Part shown: positions 17,270-26,366 of the stretch, in pieces
How the letters are laid out: every line of letters begins with the position of its first letter
How positions within the stretch are numbered: the first letter of the stretch is position 1
From: Flavobacterium defluvii
Lineage (GTDB): Bacteria; Bacteroidota; Bacteroidia; Flavobacteriales; Flavobacteriaceae
Length of the DNA stretch: 64,000 nucleotides
NCBI RefSeq assembly: GCF_900129555.1
Contig: NZ_FQWC01000009.1
Location: 62,001 to 126,000 of the forward strand
Direction of reading: 5' to 3'
The notes under the pieces: generated by a model
Told to the model about the DNA's origin: nothing
The model's database searches: none
What the model saw: the letters and a program-made list of their open reading frames with translations, nothing else
Position numbers and translations under genes: made by a program

Positions 17270-17740
17270 TTATATCTTATTTAATCGAACATATTTAATG
17301 TAACCTTTACCATCTGTTTTATCTGCAAGGCCTTCTGTTGTAAGCGGAACTTCCAGATCGCTCACATAATATTTCTGGTCTTCAACTGCAGATTCAAAAC
17401 GCAGTTTGTAACCTTTGTTTATTTTAGAATCTTCAATTTCTATTGTTGTTACACTGCGGTCGCCTCCTGTTACTGATGCTCCGGTTTTTGCGCTGATATC
17501 ATCATTTTTCTGGGCATGGAATTTATTCCATTCTTTCAGCGATTTGTACCATTTTTTATCATCACCCATTACATAAAGCGTTTTTTCGTATGCACCAGCT
17601 GGGTTAATAAGCGAAACAACGATATATGCACCTTCTCCCATATAATTTGACATTTGAAGCATGCATTTGTATTTGCTCGATTGTGCGTTTACCTGAAAAG
17701 AAGCAAAAAGTATAAAAGCGATTTTGAATATTGATTTCAT
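17270..17740 (-). CDS. DUF2271 periplasmic protein, candidate flavinylated carrier
   Basis: 156 residues with a signal peptide (1-20, ending VNAQ). The sequence 'LQMSNYMGEGAYIVVSLINPAGAYEKTLYVMGDDKKWY' and the C-terminal 'KYVRLNKI' fit DUF2271. A 'D-I-S-A-K-T-G-A-S-V-T' segment (81-91) contains T86-G-A-S89-x-T, close to the [S/T]GA[T/S]x[S/T] acceptor sites flavinylated by ApbE; S89 (or T86) would carry FMN. DUF2271 proteins have been proposed as flavinylated extracytosolic electron carriers encoded with PepSY and ApbE genes, which is exactly this context. The acceptor residue is inference. Confidence 0.8.
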   Translation of the reverse strand: MKSIFKIAFILFASFQVNAQSSKYKCMLQMSNYMGEGAYIVVSLINPAGAYEKTLYVMGDDKKWYKSLKEWNKFHAQKNDDISAKTGASVTGGDRSVTTIEIEDSKINKGYKLRFESAVEDQKYYVSDLEVPLTTEGLADKTDGKGYIKYVRLNKI

Positions 17741-18025
17741 TTTTTATAATTGTGAATTGTGAGTTTTGGGTTATGAGTTTTTAGTTTTTAGTTTTAAGTT
17801 ATGGGTTATAAATTTATTATTGATTTTTAATATAAATATGCCGTTAGGCATTCAATATCGGTAGCCAATAAATTTAGAATTCGTCAGCGTGCCGTAGGTA
17901 CGCTATCTTATTTTTTGTCTGGCAAATATTTAAATTTCTGAAATAACTTTATGAGCTAAAAAAATAAAATTTGAGTAAGCCAACAACTTATAATTTATAA
18001 TTCAAAACTCATAACTTTATAAAGG
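17741..18025. repeat. intergenic repeat patch with small palindromes
   Basis: Holds imperfect direct repeats around 'ttatgagtttt/ttttgggttatgag' near the DUF2271 start and two hairpins: TGCCgttaGGCA (17839-17850) and GCGTGCCgtaGGTACGC (17887-17903, one mismatch). The linking sequence 'atatcggtagccaat' resembles dispersed intergenic repeats known to me from flavobacteria. No gene seen. Confidence 0.45.
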
Positions 18026-19513
18026 CTATTTTAAGAATTCGATTGATACATTGTTTTTTGTCAGCAATTCGTTCTCTTTTGCTAAAGCATAAGCACTTTC
18101 GTCAAACTCAGTGTTAATGTCTTTTTTTGCTCCGGCAGAAATAAGATATTTTAAAATTGAATCATCTTTGGCAGTCATTGCAGCTCTGTGTAAAGCGGTT
18201 AATCCGTCTTTGTTTTTAGCATTAATATCTACTTTTAAATCTGTGATTTTTTTAAGAAGTGAAACATCATTTTTTGTAATTGCTAAATGGTATAAAGTGT
18301 TTCCGTCTTTTTGTGCCGTTGCTAAATTTAATCCTTTTTCCTGAAGAAGTTTTGCTTTTGCATCAAACGGATCAGCGGCATTGTCTTTTCCGGCCGGGCG
18401 GTAAGACTGAACTAAATAAACGCCTAAATTGTTTCCGTCTTTATCTTTTACATTAACATCGGCACCTTTGTTTAAAAGTAAATTTACAGATTCCGGAGTT
18501 CCAGATTTTACCGCATACGTTAAAGCCGATTCACCTTTAGCATTTTGCACATTCATGTTTTTGGCAGCAGGAAGTAAAATTTCTAAAACTGCTGTTTCTT
18601 TTGCCGATGCTGCTGCCATCAAAGGAGTATTTCCTTCTTTATCAGCTTTATTAGCATCTGTACCTTTGCTTAAAAAGTATTTTACAATTTCTGCCTGATT
18701 TGGTTTTCCGGCTAAAATATGAAGCACGTTTTGACCCGCTTTATTCTGCGCATTAGGTTTTAGTTTAACTTCTTCGACTAAATATTTATAAGTTTCAATA
18801 GTATTGGTTTCTCTTCGGCTTCCTTGTGCCGCTGTAAAAAGGGCATTATCGTTTGGTTTAATGCCTTTTTCAAGCAGTTTTTTCAAAAAAGAAATATTTC
18901 CTGATCTTGCTGCATAAGTAAAAGCTGTATTTCCATCATTGTCAACATCTTTAAGAGACAATCCTTTTGTTGCAAAATATTCAGCAGCTTTTAAATCTTT
19001 ATCTGCAGGAATTACTAAAAGTAACAGGTTGGCACCGTTTGTATATTTTTTCTTCGGATCAATACCAGCTTTAAAAAAAGCTTCATACAATGCAGGATTT
19101 ACCTGTCCGTTTGACGCAGCAAAATCTGCCGGAGCAGTGCCGTGACTATCTTCAAAATTTACATCAGAACCTTTACTGATAAGATACTCTGCCAATTCGG
19201 TATTTCCTCTGTAAGCCGCCCAGTGTAAATAAATACGATTATCATGCGTTAATTTTGTAACAGAGTTACCTGGCTGATCCAGTAAAAATTTGATTGTTTC
19301 ATTTGGAGCATCATTATTGATTGCCAGTGTAGTAACATCAAAAGCATTTATATTTGCTTCTGATGGATTATTTCCTTTTGCAATTTCAGCTTTTACCGTT
19401 TCTACATTTGGTGTGGTTTTCCAGAAAGAAGCTTCTAAAAGTGTATTTTTTTGCTGTGCGCTGACAAATAAAACTGCCGCTAATGCTAAAGAAGTAAAAA
19501 GATTCTTTTTCAT
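18026..19513 (-). CDS. exported ankyrin-repeat protein
   Basis: 495 residues, signal peptide (1-19, ending VSAQ), then about a dozen ankyrin repeats of about 33 residues: 'NRIYLHWAAYRGNTELAEYLISKGSDVN', 'GNTAFTYAARSGNISFLKKLLEKG', 'GNTPLMAAASAKETAVLEILLPA', 'GLTALHRAAMTAKDDSILKYLISAGAKKD' (each shown in part). Expected periplasmic protein-protein scaffold with no enzymatic domain. It is the first gene of the leftward DUF2271/PepSY/ApbE group, separated by 285 bp. I recall an ankyrin gene as a common companion of this module in flavobacteria. Its partner is not known. Confidence 0.85.
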   Translation of the reverse strand: MKKNLFTSLALAAVLFVSAQQKNTLLEASFWKTTPNVETVKAEIAKGNNPSEANINAFDVTTLAINNDAPNETIKFLLDQPGNSVTKLTHDNRIYLHWAAYRGNTELAEYLISKGSDVNFEDSHGTAPADFAASNGQVNPALYEAFFKAGIDPKKKYTNGANLLLLVIPADKDLKAAEYFATKGLSLKDVDNDGNTAFTYAARSGNISFLKKLLEKGIKPNDNALFTAAQGSRRETNTIETYKYLVEEVKLKPNAQNKAGQNVLHILAGKPNQAEIVKYFLSKGTDANKADKEGNTPLMAAASAKETAVLEILLPAAKNMNVQNAKGESALTYAVKSGTPESVNLLLNKGADVNVKDKDGNNLGVYLVQSYRPAGKDNAADPFDAKAKLLQEKGLNLATAQKDGNTLYHLAITKNDVSLLKKITDLKVDINAKNKDGLTALHRAAMTAKDDSILKYLISAGAKKDINTEFDESAYALAKENELLTKNNVSIEFLK

Positions 19514-20232
19514 ATTTTATTATGTTGTTTATGGTAATTTCAATTTCTAAAAATGATAGAAACACAAATATCTATTTAGAATAAATCAAAATAATGGCAA
19601 ATGTAGAAATTAAAATTTTTATATCAAGTTTTATTAGGTTTAAAAGTTAATTCTAAGCAAATTTTAATTTTCCTGATAACCTTTTTATACGACATATTTT
19701 TTAAAAATCATAAGACCTTAGTTTTTTTATTCTGGTTTAATAATTGTTTAACTTTTTTTATTCTTTATAAATTTAAAATGCTGATATTTAGTAATTTGAT
19801 GTTTTGTTTGCTATAACATTTTGTAAGTTTTTAATTTTAGTTTTTATAAGAATAGAAACAATTTTCGGCAGAAATTTGACGTTTTTTAATGCTCATTTTT
19901 TAGTCAAAAAAATAGAAATTGAATTTTCTCTGTTAATAACTGTTTTTTTATTTCTAGTCATTTTTTCATTTTTTTTGTTGACAAATCTATTTAGATTCAG
20001 TTTAAATAACTGATAATTGGGGAAGTAAGGAAAATTATGTACCTGTTAATAAAATATTTTTTACTGCTTTTTGGCATCAATTTTTTCTGTTGATAATTGA
20101 TATGATTTTTAACATCAAAACCTGGACAAAAGAAGATACGTGGGTTAATTTTGTATATAACGAAAACACAGTCCCCCACCTCAAATCCTGTTAGTTTTCA
20201 ATCTTGCTTAGTCACCGTTAAATACTATATAT
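19514..20232. other. long AT-rich divergent intergenic region upstream of nrdB and the ankyrin gene
   Basis: 719 bp with very low GC. A TAATTTTG (-7-like, 20146-20153) lies 80 nt before the nrdB start, and the stretch 'cagtcccccacctc' near 20168 is locally GC-rich. The phase-open frames here encode only F/I/K-rich strings and look non-coding. I see no riboswitch that I recognise. A nucleotide-pool-responsive promoter would be expected, but I cannot identify its operator. Confidence 0.4.
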
Positions 20233-21207
20233 ATGTCTATATTTGATAAAAGAGTCAATTATAAACCTTTTGAATACCCGGAGGTTTTACAATTTACAGA
20301 AGCGATAAATAAAGCGTATTGGGTTCATACAGAAGTTGATTTTACTGCTGATACTCAGGATTTTCATGCTCATTTAACACTGGCGGAAAAAACAGCAGTA
20401 AAAAATAGTTTACTGGCAATTGCACAGATTGAGGTAGCTGTAAAAAGTTTTTGGGGAAATATTTACGAACATTTTCCAAAACCAGAATTTAATGGTTTGG
20501 GAACCACCTTTGCAGAATGCGAATTCAGGCATTCTGAAGCTTATTCACGTCTTCTTGAGGTATTGGGATATAACGACGAATTTGAAAAACTTCTTGATGT
20601 TCCCGTAATCCGCAGACGTGTAGATTATCTTTCGGATGTTTTAAAAGATACACGTTCACAGGATAACCGTAAATATATGGTTTCACTAATTTTATTCAGT
20701 ATCCTTATAGAAAACGTTTCACTTTTCAGTCAGTTTGCTATTCTGCTTTCTTTTACAAGATTTAAAGGTTACATGAAAAATGTAAGCAACATTATTGCGT
20801 GGACTTCTATCGATGAGCAGATTCATGCTAATGGCGGAATTTACATTATCAATAAAATCAGAGAAGAATTCCCGGATTATTTTGATGCCGATACTTTAGA
20901 ACTGGTTAGAGAGACGGTTAAGCATTCTATCGCTGTCGAATCTGACATATTAGACTGGATATTTGAAGAAGGTGAAATCGAAAGTATTAAAAAAGGTGAT
21001 TTGGTGAATTTCATGAAATTTAGAATTGACGAAAGCCTTAAACAAATCGGTATTCCAACCATATTCAATGTTAATATTGAAGATTACAAAGCTCTGGCCT
21101 GGTTTGAAGAAGAAGTTTTTGCCAACAGTCTGGATGATTTCTTTGCAAAACGTCCTGTAGAATATACAAAACACGATAAAAGTATTACGGCAAACGATCT
21201 CTTCTAA
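20233..21207 (+). CDS. nrdB: class I ribonucleotide reductase, small (radical) subunit
   Basis: 324 residues. All six metal ligands and the radical tyrosine can be placed: E67 ('QIEVAVKSFWG'), E97, H100 and Y104 in 'CEFRHSEAYSR', E160 ('LIENVS'), and E195/H198 in 'DEQIHANGG'. The canonical Y-radical dimetal site is therefore intact. There is no N-terminal ATP-cone, unlike some flavobacterial NrdB proteins. It generates the radical needed for ribonucleoside diphosphate reduction. It is followed 11 bp later by the large subunit gene, and the order nrdB-nrdA is usual in this phylum. Confidence 0.95.
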   Translation: MSIFDKRVNYKPFEYPEVLQFTEAINKAYWVHTEVDFTADTQDFHAHLTLAEKTAVKNSLLAIAQIEVAVKSFWGNIYEHFPKPEFNGLGTTFAECEFRHSEAYSRLLEVLGYNDEFEKLLDVPVIRRRVDYLSDVLKDTRSQDNRKYMVSLILFSILIENVSLFSQFAILLSFTRFKGYMKNVSNIIAWTSIDEQIHANGGIYIINKIREEFPDYFDADTLELVRETVKHSIAVESDILDWIFEEGEIESIKKGDLVNFMKFRIDESLKQIGIPTIFNVNIEDYKALAWFEEEVFANSLDDFFAKRPVEYTKHDKSITANDLF

Positions 21208-21218
21208 AGCATAACAAA

Positions 21219-22916
21219 ATGAGTACAATAGATATAAATGAAGTAAATAGTCTTCCATATAATGAAGCTGGAACCAAAATGTGGTGGAAGAACTCTGAGA
21301 GTGAACAAATTTTAAATCGCGGTTATCTTTTAAAGGGTGAAACTGTTGAAGGTGCAATTGACAGAATTTGTACGGCAGCTGCAAGAAGATTATACAAACC
21401 CGAGTTAAAAGAATCTTTTGTAGAAATGATCGAGCGCGGCTGGATGAGCATCAGTTCTCCGGTTTGGGCTAATATGGGAACCGAAAGAGGTTTACCAATT
21501 TCTTGCTTTAACGTTCACGTTCCGGATAAAATTGAAGGAATTACACATAAATTAGGCGAAGTGATTATGCAGACTAAAATAGGCGGAGGAACGTCTGGTT
21601 ATTTTGGTGAACTTCGTGAACGCGGAAGCGCTGTAACCGATAACGGAAAGAGTAGTGGTGCGGTAAGTTTCATGAAACTTTTTGATACGGCTATGGATAC
21701 GATTTCACAAGGTGGAGTTCGCCGTGGTGCATTTGCCGCATATTTGGATATCGATCACCCGGATATCGAAGAATTTTTGAAAATTAAAAGTATTGGAAAT
21801 CCTATTCAGAATTTGTTTACCGGAATCTGTGTACCTGATTACTGGATGCAGGAAATGATTGATGGCGATATTGATAAAAGACAAATTTGGGCAAAGGTTC
21901 TGGAAAGCCGCCAGCAGAAAGGACTTCCGTATATCTTTTTCAGCGATAACGTAAACAAAAGCAAGCCACAAGTTTATAAAGATCAAAACTTAAGAATAAA
22001 CGCTAGTAATTTATGTAGTGAGATTATGCTTCCGTCTAGTCAGGATGAATCGTTTATCTGCTGCTTATCGTCTATGAATCTTGAGCTTTATGATGAATGG
22101 AAAGATACAGAAGCTGTAAAACTGGCAATCTTTTTTCTTGATGCTGTTTTACAGGAATTTATTGAAAAAACAGAAGGCAACTATTATCTTTCGGCAGCGA
22201 ATAAATTTGCCAAAAGACACCGTGCACTTGGACTTGGAGTTTTAGGATGGCATTCTTATCTGCAAAAAAATATGATTCCGTTTGAAGGAATGGAAGCAAA
22301 AATGAAAACCACAGAGATTTTTAAACACATAAGTGATAAAGCAGATAAAGCAACGCAGGATTTGGCGAGAATTTATGGCGAACCAGAATTGTTAAAAGGT
22401 TACGGAAGACGTAATACCACAACAATGGCAATTGCGCCAACTACTTCTTCATCGGCAATTTTAGGTCAGACTTCTCCAGGAATTGAGCCTTTTAGCAGTA
22501 ATTACTATAAAGCAGGTTTGAGTAAAGGTAATTTTATGCGTAAAAATAAATACCTGACAAAGCTGCTTGAAGAAAAAGGTCTTGATAACGAAGAAGTTTG
22601 GAGAGGGATTATGCTAAATGGCGGGAGTGTTCAGCATATGTCACAGCTTTCGCAGACTGAAAAAGACGTTTTTAAAACCTTCAAAGAAATCAGCCAGCTT
22701 GAGATTGTACAGCAGGCGGCTATTCGCCAGAAGTTTGTAGATCAGGGACAGAGTTTAAATCTTAATATTCCGGCAGAACTGCCAATTAAAGAAGTAAACC
22801 GTTTAATGATCGAAGCATGGCAATTGGGTGTAAAAAGTTTGTATTACCAAAGAAGCCAAAGTGTTTCTAAAGAATTGGTTACAAGTTTAGTTACCTGCAG
22901 CAGCTGCGAATCATAA
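21219..22916 (+). CDS. nrdA: class I ribonucleotide reductase, large (catalytic) subunit
   Basis: 565 residues, much shorter than the ~760 of E. coli NrdA because the N-terminal ATP-cone is missing; the protein begins directly with the core. Active-site cysteines: C96 ('PISCFN'), the thiyl C266 in 'NLCSEI' with E268, and a C-terminal redox pair C560-S-S-C563. 'IAPTTSSSAILGQTSPGIEPF' is the conserved substrate-phosphate region. With no cone in either subunit, the dATP overall-activity switch appears absent. A terminator hairpin lies 8 bp downstream. Confidence 0.95.
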   Translation: MSTIDINEVNSLPYNEAGTKMWWKNSESEQILNRGYLLKGETVEGAIDRICTAAARRLYKPELKESFVEMIERGWMSISSPVWANMGTERGLPISCFNVHVPDKIEGITHKLGEVIMQTKIGGGTSGYFGELRERGSAVTDNGKSSGAVSFMKLFDTAMDTISQGGVRRGAFAAYLDIDHPDIEEFLKIKSIGNPIQNLFTGICVPDYWMQEMIDGDIDKRQIWAKVLESRQQKGLPYIFFSDNVNKSKPQVYKDQNLRINASNLCSEIMLPSSQDESFICCLSSMNLELYDEWKDTEAVKLAIFFLDAVLQEFIEKTEGNYYLSAANKFAKRHRALGLGVLGWHSYLQKNMIPFEGMEAKMKTTEIFKHISDKADKATQDLARIYGEPELLKGYGRRNTTTMAIAPTTSSSAILGQTSPGIEPFSSNYYKAGLSKGNFMRKNKYLTKLLEEKGLDNEEVWRGIMLNGGSVQHMSQLSQTEKDVFKTFKEISQLEIVQQAAIRQKFVDQGQSLNLNIPAELPIKEVNRLMIEAWQLGVKSLYYQRSQSVSKELVTSLVTCSSCES

Positions 22917-22923
22917 TAAATTT

Positions 22924-22957
22924 AAAAAAAGCCGAATCATAAGATTCGGTTTTTTTA
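22924..22957 (+). terminator. rho-independent terminator of nrdBA
   Basis: AAAAAAGCCGAATC-ataa-GATTCGGTTTTTTT hairpin right after nrdA. Confidence 0.9.
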
Positions 22958-23203
22958 TGAATTTTAAACACATAAAAGCATAAATTTATTTATTATATAG
23001 ATTCAAAAAAAGCATCCTTTTATACTGTTAATATAAGCGAAACGTCTTTTTTAAGTTCGAAAACTATGTTTCTATGTGTTTAAGTTCCTGATGTATGTTA
23101 CTAAAATCAATATTCTTTTTATTGACAATTTAATTTATTCTCATAAAATCTTAATTTAGTACCCAGAAATTATCATCCCAAATAAATAAATACCCGCAGT
23201 AGA

Positions 23204-24805
23204 ATGGAAAATATCACAGTAATTATAATGTTACTTTTTGGCGTAGCTTTTCTTAGTTTAGTAAGTAAAAGATATAATTTTCCTATACCAATTGTGTTGG
23301 TAATGTGCGGTGTAATTATCAGCGTTATTCCGGGACTACCGGTTATTGCACTAAGTCCGGAAGTCGTTTTTATTATTTTCCTGCCACCGCTTTTGTATCA
23401 TGCAGCGTGGCATACAAGCTGGTCTGAGTTTAAACAAACCATCCGGCCGATAACTTTGGCGGCTGTTGGTTTGGTCTTTTTTACTACCGGACTGGTTGCC
23501 GTTGTGGCACATTGGCTTATAGATGATATTTCCTGGCCGTTAGCATTTTTGCTTGGCGCAATTGTTTCGCCTCCGGATGCAGTTTCGGCAACTGCGATTA
23601 CAAAAGGTTTAGGATTGCACCCAAGATTGATAGCGATACTTGAAGGAGAAAGTCTGGTGAATGATGCCAGCGGTCTTGTGGCTTATAAATATGCTTTAAC
23701 GGCGATTACAGCAGGGAACTTTGTTTTGTGGCAGGCAGGGTTAAACTTTGTTTTGATGTCGGTTTTAGGTATTGCAATTGGCTTAGCTGTTGGATATATA
23801 ATGTATTATATTCATAAAAGATTTGTATGCGATGATATTATTGAAGTAACTCTTACGTTATTAACGCCATTTTCATCGTATCTGATTGCAGAGCATTTTC
23901 ATGGTTCAGGAGTTTTGGCAGTAGTTACTACCGGTCTTTTTCTGGCAGCGAGATCGGGAACAATTTTTTCTCATGAAAGCCGGATTATGAGTAATACAAT
24001 ATGGGATGTTTTAAATAATATCCTTAACGGCTTAATTTTTATTTTAATTGGATTACAGCTTAGACAGATTATTGAAGGAATCAGTAATTATTCCGGAGAT
24101 TTGTTATTTATATGGGGAGCAGTGATTAGTATTGTTGTAATTATTGTTAGGTTTTTATGGGTTGTTCCGGCAACAATAATCCCTAGATTAATCAGCAAAA
24201 AAATTAGAATGAAAGAAGAATTTGATTATCGCAATATGATCATTTTCGGATGGTCGGGAATGCGTGGTGTGGTTTCTATGGCTGCAGCTTTAGCACTTCC
24301 GTTAATGTTAAATAAAACCGAAGAATTTCCGCTTCGTAACCTGATTATTTATCTTGTTTTTTGTGTTATTCTTTCTACTTTGGTTATTCAGGGACTAACG
24401 CTTCCCTGGCTGATTAAAAAGCTTAAAATTGAACGTTATTCTATTTTGGCAGAAGAATATAATATTCGTAATTTAATTGTTTCTGAAACAATTGCGCATA
24501 TTGAGGATAATTTTTCATTATTAGATGATGAACTGCTTCACAACATTAAAAGTAAATATGAAGTAAAATTTAATCGTTTACAAAAAACTGAACTTCCGGC
24601 TAACTTTTTTGGTAATGGAAAAGTGTTTGGAAATGAGATTTTTAATGATTTTACAAAAATTCAAATTGATCTTTTAAATGTAGAACGCAGTAAACTCGAA
24701 AATATGCACAAAGCGGGTTCAGTCAACGAAGAGATTTTTCGTAAAATAGAAAAAGAACTCGACCTTGAAGAAACCCGACTTTGGATGGAAATGTATGAAG
24801 AATAA
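23204..24805 (+). CDS. CPA1-family Na+/H+ antiporter
   Basis: 533 residues with 12 or more membrane helices in the first ~405 residues and a charged cytoplasmic tail (~410-533). Diagnostic motifs: 'FLPPLLYHAAW' (inhibitor-binding-like FLPPLL), 'IVSPPDAVSATAI' and 'LEGESLVNDASGL' with the ND pair at the ion site, and 'GWSGMRGVVSMAAALALP'. It exchanges Na+ (or K+/Li+) for H+ across the inner membrane for pH and salt homeostasis. Monocistronic, convergent with the SDR gene whose stop is only 4 bp away. Confidence 0.92.
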   Translation: MENITVIIMLLFGVAFLSLVSKRYNFPIPIVLVMCGVIISVIPGLPVIALSPEVVFIIFLPPLLYHAAWHTSWSEFKQTIRPITLAAVGLVFFTTGLVAVVAHWLIDDISWPLAFLLGAIVSPPDAVSATAITKGLGLHPRLIAILEGESLVNDASGLVAYKYALTAITAGNFVLWQAGLNFVLMSVLGIAIGLAVGYIMYYIHKRFVCDDIIEVTLTLLTPFSSYLIAEHFHGSGVLAVVTTGLFLAARSGTIFSHESRIMSNTIWDVLNNILNGLIFILIGLQLRQIIEGISNYSGDLLFIWGAVISIVVIIVRFLWVVPATIIPRLISKKIRMKEEFDYRNMIIFGWSGMRGVVSMAAALALPLMLNKTEEFPLRNLIIYLVFCVILSTLVIQGLTLPWLIKKLKIERYSILAEEYNIRNLIVSETIAHIEDNFSLLDDELLHNIKSKYEVKFNRLQKTELPANFFGNGKVFGNEIFNDFTKIQIDLLNVERSKLENMHKAGSVNEEIFRKIEKELDLEETRLWMEMYEE

Positions 24806-24809
24806 CGTT

Positions 24810-25568
24810 TTAAATAACCTGCAGATGTGGTCGAATCTGCATGCTTACAATATCACAGCGTTTTGGCTGTGAAAGACAGAATAATACACTCATAGCGATA
24901 TCTTCTGCCTCGAGCATTTCCATTTTTTTAATTTTTTCTTCTTGTACTTCTTTTGGGTCTTTCTGCATATCGCTGGTTACTGCGCCGGGCTCAATGTGCG
25001 AAACTTTAATTCCGAGCGGATTAATTTCTTTTCTGAGTGATGTGCTAAAACCTCTTATGGCAGTTTTGGTCGCAACATAAATTACGCTTTCTTTATTTTG
25101 TGTTTCGGCACTCATTGAACCAATATTTATAATATGTCCTGATTTTTGATCTTTCATTCTTGTAACCGCTTCTTTTGCAAATGCCATATAGCCCCAAATG
25201 TTGGTATCTAAAATATATCTCCATTCGTCTGTATTGCCTTCGACAATTCCTCCTGCAGCAAGGGCAGCGTTGTTAATAAGAATATCAATTCCGCCCAGCA
25301 TATTATCGATTCTTTCCCAAATCATCTGGACGTCTTCTTTTTTTGTTATATCAGCCGGAACACCATATATTTCTCCTGCCGATGCTTTTGTTTTAATATC
25401 ATCCATTGCTTCATTGAAATCGTTTACGTCTCTTCCAAAAATGAATACACGTCCGCCAAGAGATACTAAAAGCTCGGCAATTGCTTTTCCAATTCCGGTT
25501 GTTCCGCCCGTAATTACGATACGTTTTTGAATGATATTTTGACCGAAGTAATTTGATAATTTTTCCAT
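24810..25568 (-). CDS. SDR family NAD(P)-dependent oxidoreductase
   Basis: 252 residues, classical short-chain dehydrogenase. The cofactor-binding loop is TGGTTGIG near residues 20-27; further motifs are 'NNAALAAGG', the catalytic S in 'IGSMSAE', and Y-V-A-T-K. 'IEPGAVTSDM' follows as in other YdfG-like SDRs. Cytosolic, substrate unknown. Downstream on the same strand as the FAD-Rieske and flavodoxin genes but 213 bp apart, so only possibly the same unit. The C-terminal 'RCDIVSMQIRPHLQVI' is the YdfG-type ending. Confidence 0.88.
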   Translation of the reverse strand: MEKLSNYFGQNIIQKRIVITGGTTGIGKAIAELLVSLGGRVFIFGRDVNDFNEAMDDIKTKASAGEIYGVPADITKKEDVQMIWERIDNMLGGIDILINNAALAAGGIVEGNTDEWRYILDTNIWGYMAFAKEAVTRMKDQKSGHIINIGSMSAETQNKESVIYVATKTAIRGFSTSLRKEINPLGIKVSHIEPGAVTSDMQKDPKEVQEEKIKKMEMLEAEDIAMSVLFCLSQPKRCDIVSMQIRPHLQVI

Positions 25569-25781
25569 AATCGTGTTTTTATTTTTTGATTTATTTATAA
25601 AGCGGGTTCTTCAATATATTTTATAGGTTTTTTGAATTGAAATGTGGTTAAGATTGTTCGAATGTTGGTTGTTTGTGATACTAAGGCTTCATGCATAGCG
25701 AAATCCATAAATGAAGAAAAAAACTGCATTTAAAACCCTGTTTTACATTGTATTGAATTGTCAGTTTCGCTCGTGTCTGAT

Positions 25782-26360
25782 TTATTTTGTGGCTTTTTTT
25801 AAAGATTCAGCCATTGCAGAGGCATCTTTATGATAAAATCTTTTATAATATTTTTGAAGTTGTGTTTTTGTTTTTTTCGAATCTTTTGAATGTCCTTCCC
25901 AAATAACTCCAAGAGAAGTATAAGGCGGAACGGTTACACCTATAGAACAAAAGAAATTTGCAATATTTGCGGTAATATGCTCAACACCGTCTGAATCTCC
26001 TGTAACGATTACACCTCCAATTTTTCCGTCAAGCGGAGAATCTTTTCCGGAAAGAATAATATCATATACTTCGTCCAGGCGTTCGATACAACGCTGTAAT
26101 TCAGATGAATGATTGTTCCACCAAATAGGGGTTGCAAAAAGAATAATTTTGGCATCAAGGATTTTTTGGTAAATCTCCGGCCAGTCATCTTTTTCATTCA
26201 TGTGTGTATAAGTTCCGGGAACAATATGCTGATTAGCAAGTTTTATAACTTCGTAATCAATTTTTTGTTCTGAAAGATATTCTCCAAAAAAATCAACAAG
26301 AGTTTCGGTATTAGAACGACCTTTGTTTTTTAAAGTCGCTAAAAGTATAATCGCTTTCAT
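25782..26360 (-). CDS. flavodoxin-like NAD(P)H-dependent oxidoreductase
   Basis: 192 residues of flavodoxin fold: an N-terminal phosphate loop 'LLATLKNKGRSNTETLVDFF', then 'DAKIILFATPIWWNNHSSELQRCIERLDE' and 'GGVIVTGDSDGVEHITANIANFF'. This is the NADPH-dependent FMN reductase/flavodoxin family. FMN binding and NAD(P)H:acceptor reduction are expected; substrate unknown. Starts 6 bp after the FAD-Rieske gene, so co-transcribed; the two could share electron-transfer chemistry. Confidence 0.8.
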   Translation of the reverse strand: MKAIILLATLKNKGRSNTETLVDFFGEYLSEQKIDYEVIKLANQHIVPGTYTHMNEKDDWPEIYQKILDAKIILFATPIWWNNHSSELQRCIERLDEVYDIILSGKDSPLDGKIGGVIVTGDSDGVEHITANIANFFCSIGVTVPPYTSLGVIWEGHSKDSKKTKTQLQKYYKRFYHKDASAMAESLKKATK

Positions 26361-26366
26361 GTCGAA

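Noticed and set aside
19804-20013. 69-residue plus-strand frame in the nrdB upstream gap
   Set aside because: F/I/K/N-rich composition of AT-rich DNA, no domain and no supporting promoter or terminator.
20221-20245. NrdR-box-like ACTATATATAT at the nrdB start
   Set aside because: Single copy only, matching the ACACTATATATAGTGT consensus in its centre but lacking paired flanks, and overlapping the start codon. Paired sites are expected for NrdR.
20430-20830. NrdB metal-free (class Ie-like) ligand loss
   Set aside because: Careful placement shows all carboxylate and histidine ligands plus Y104 are present, so a normal dimetal site is expected.
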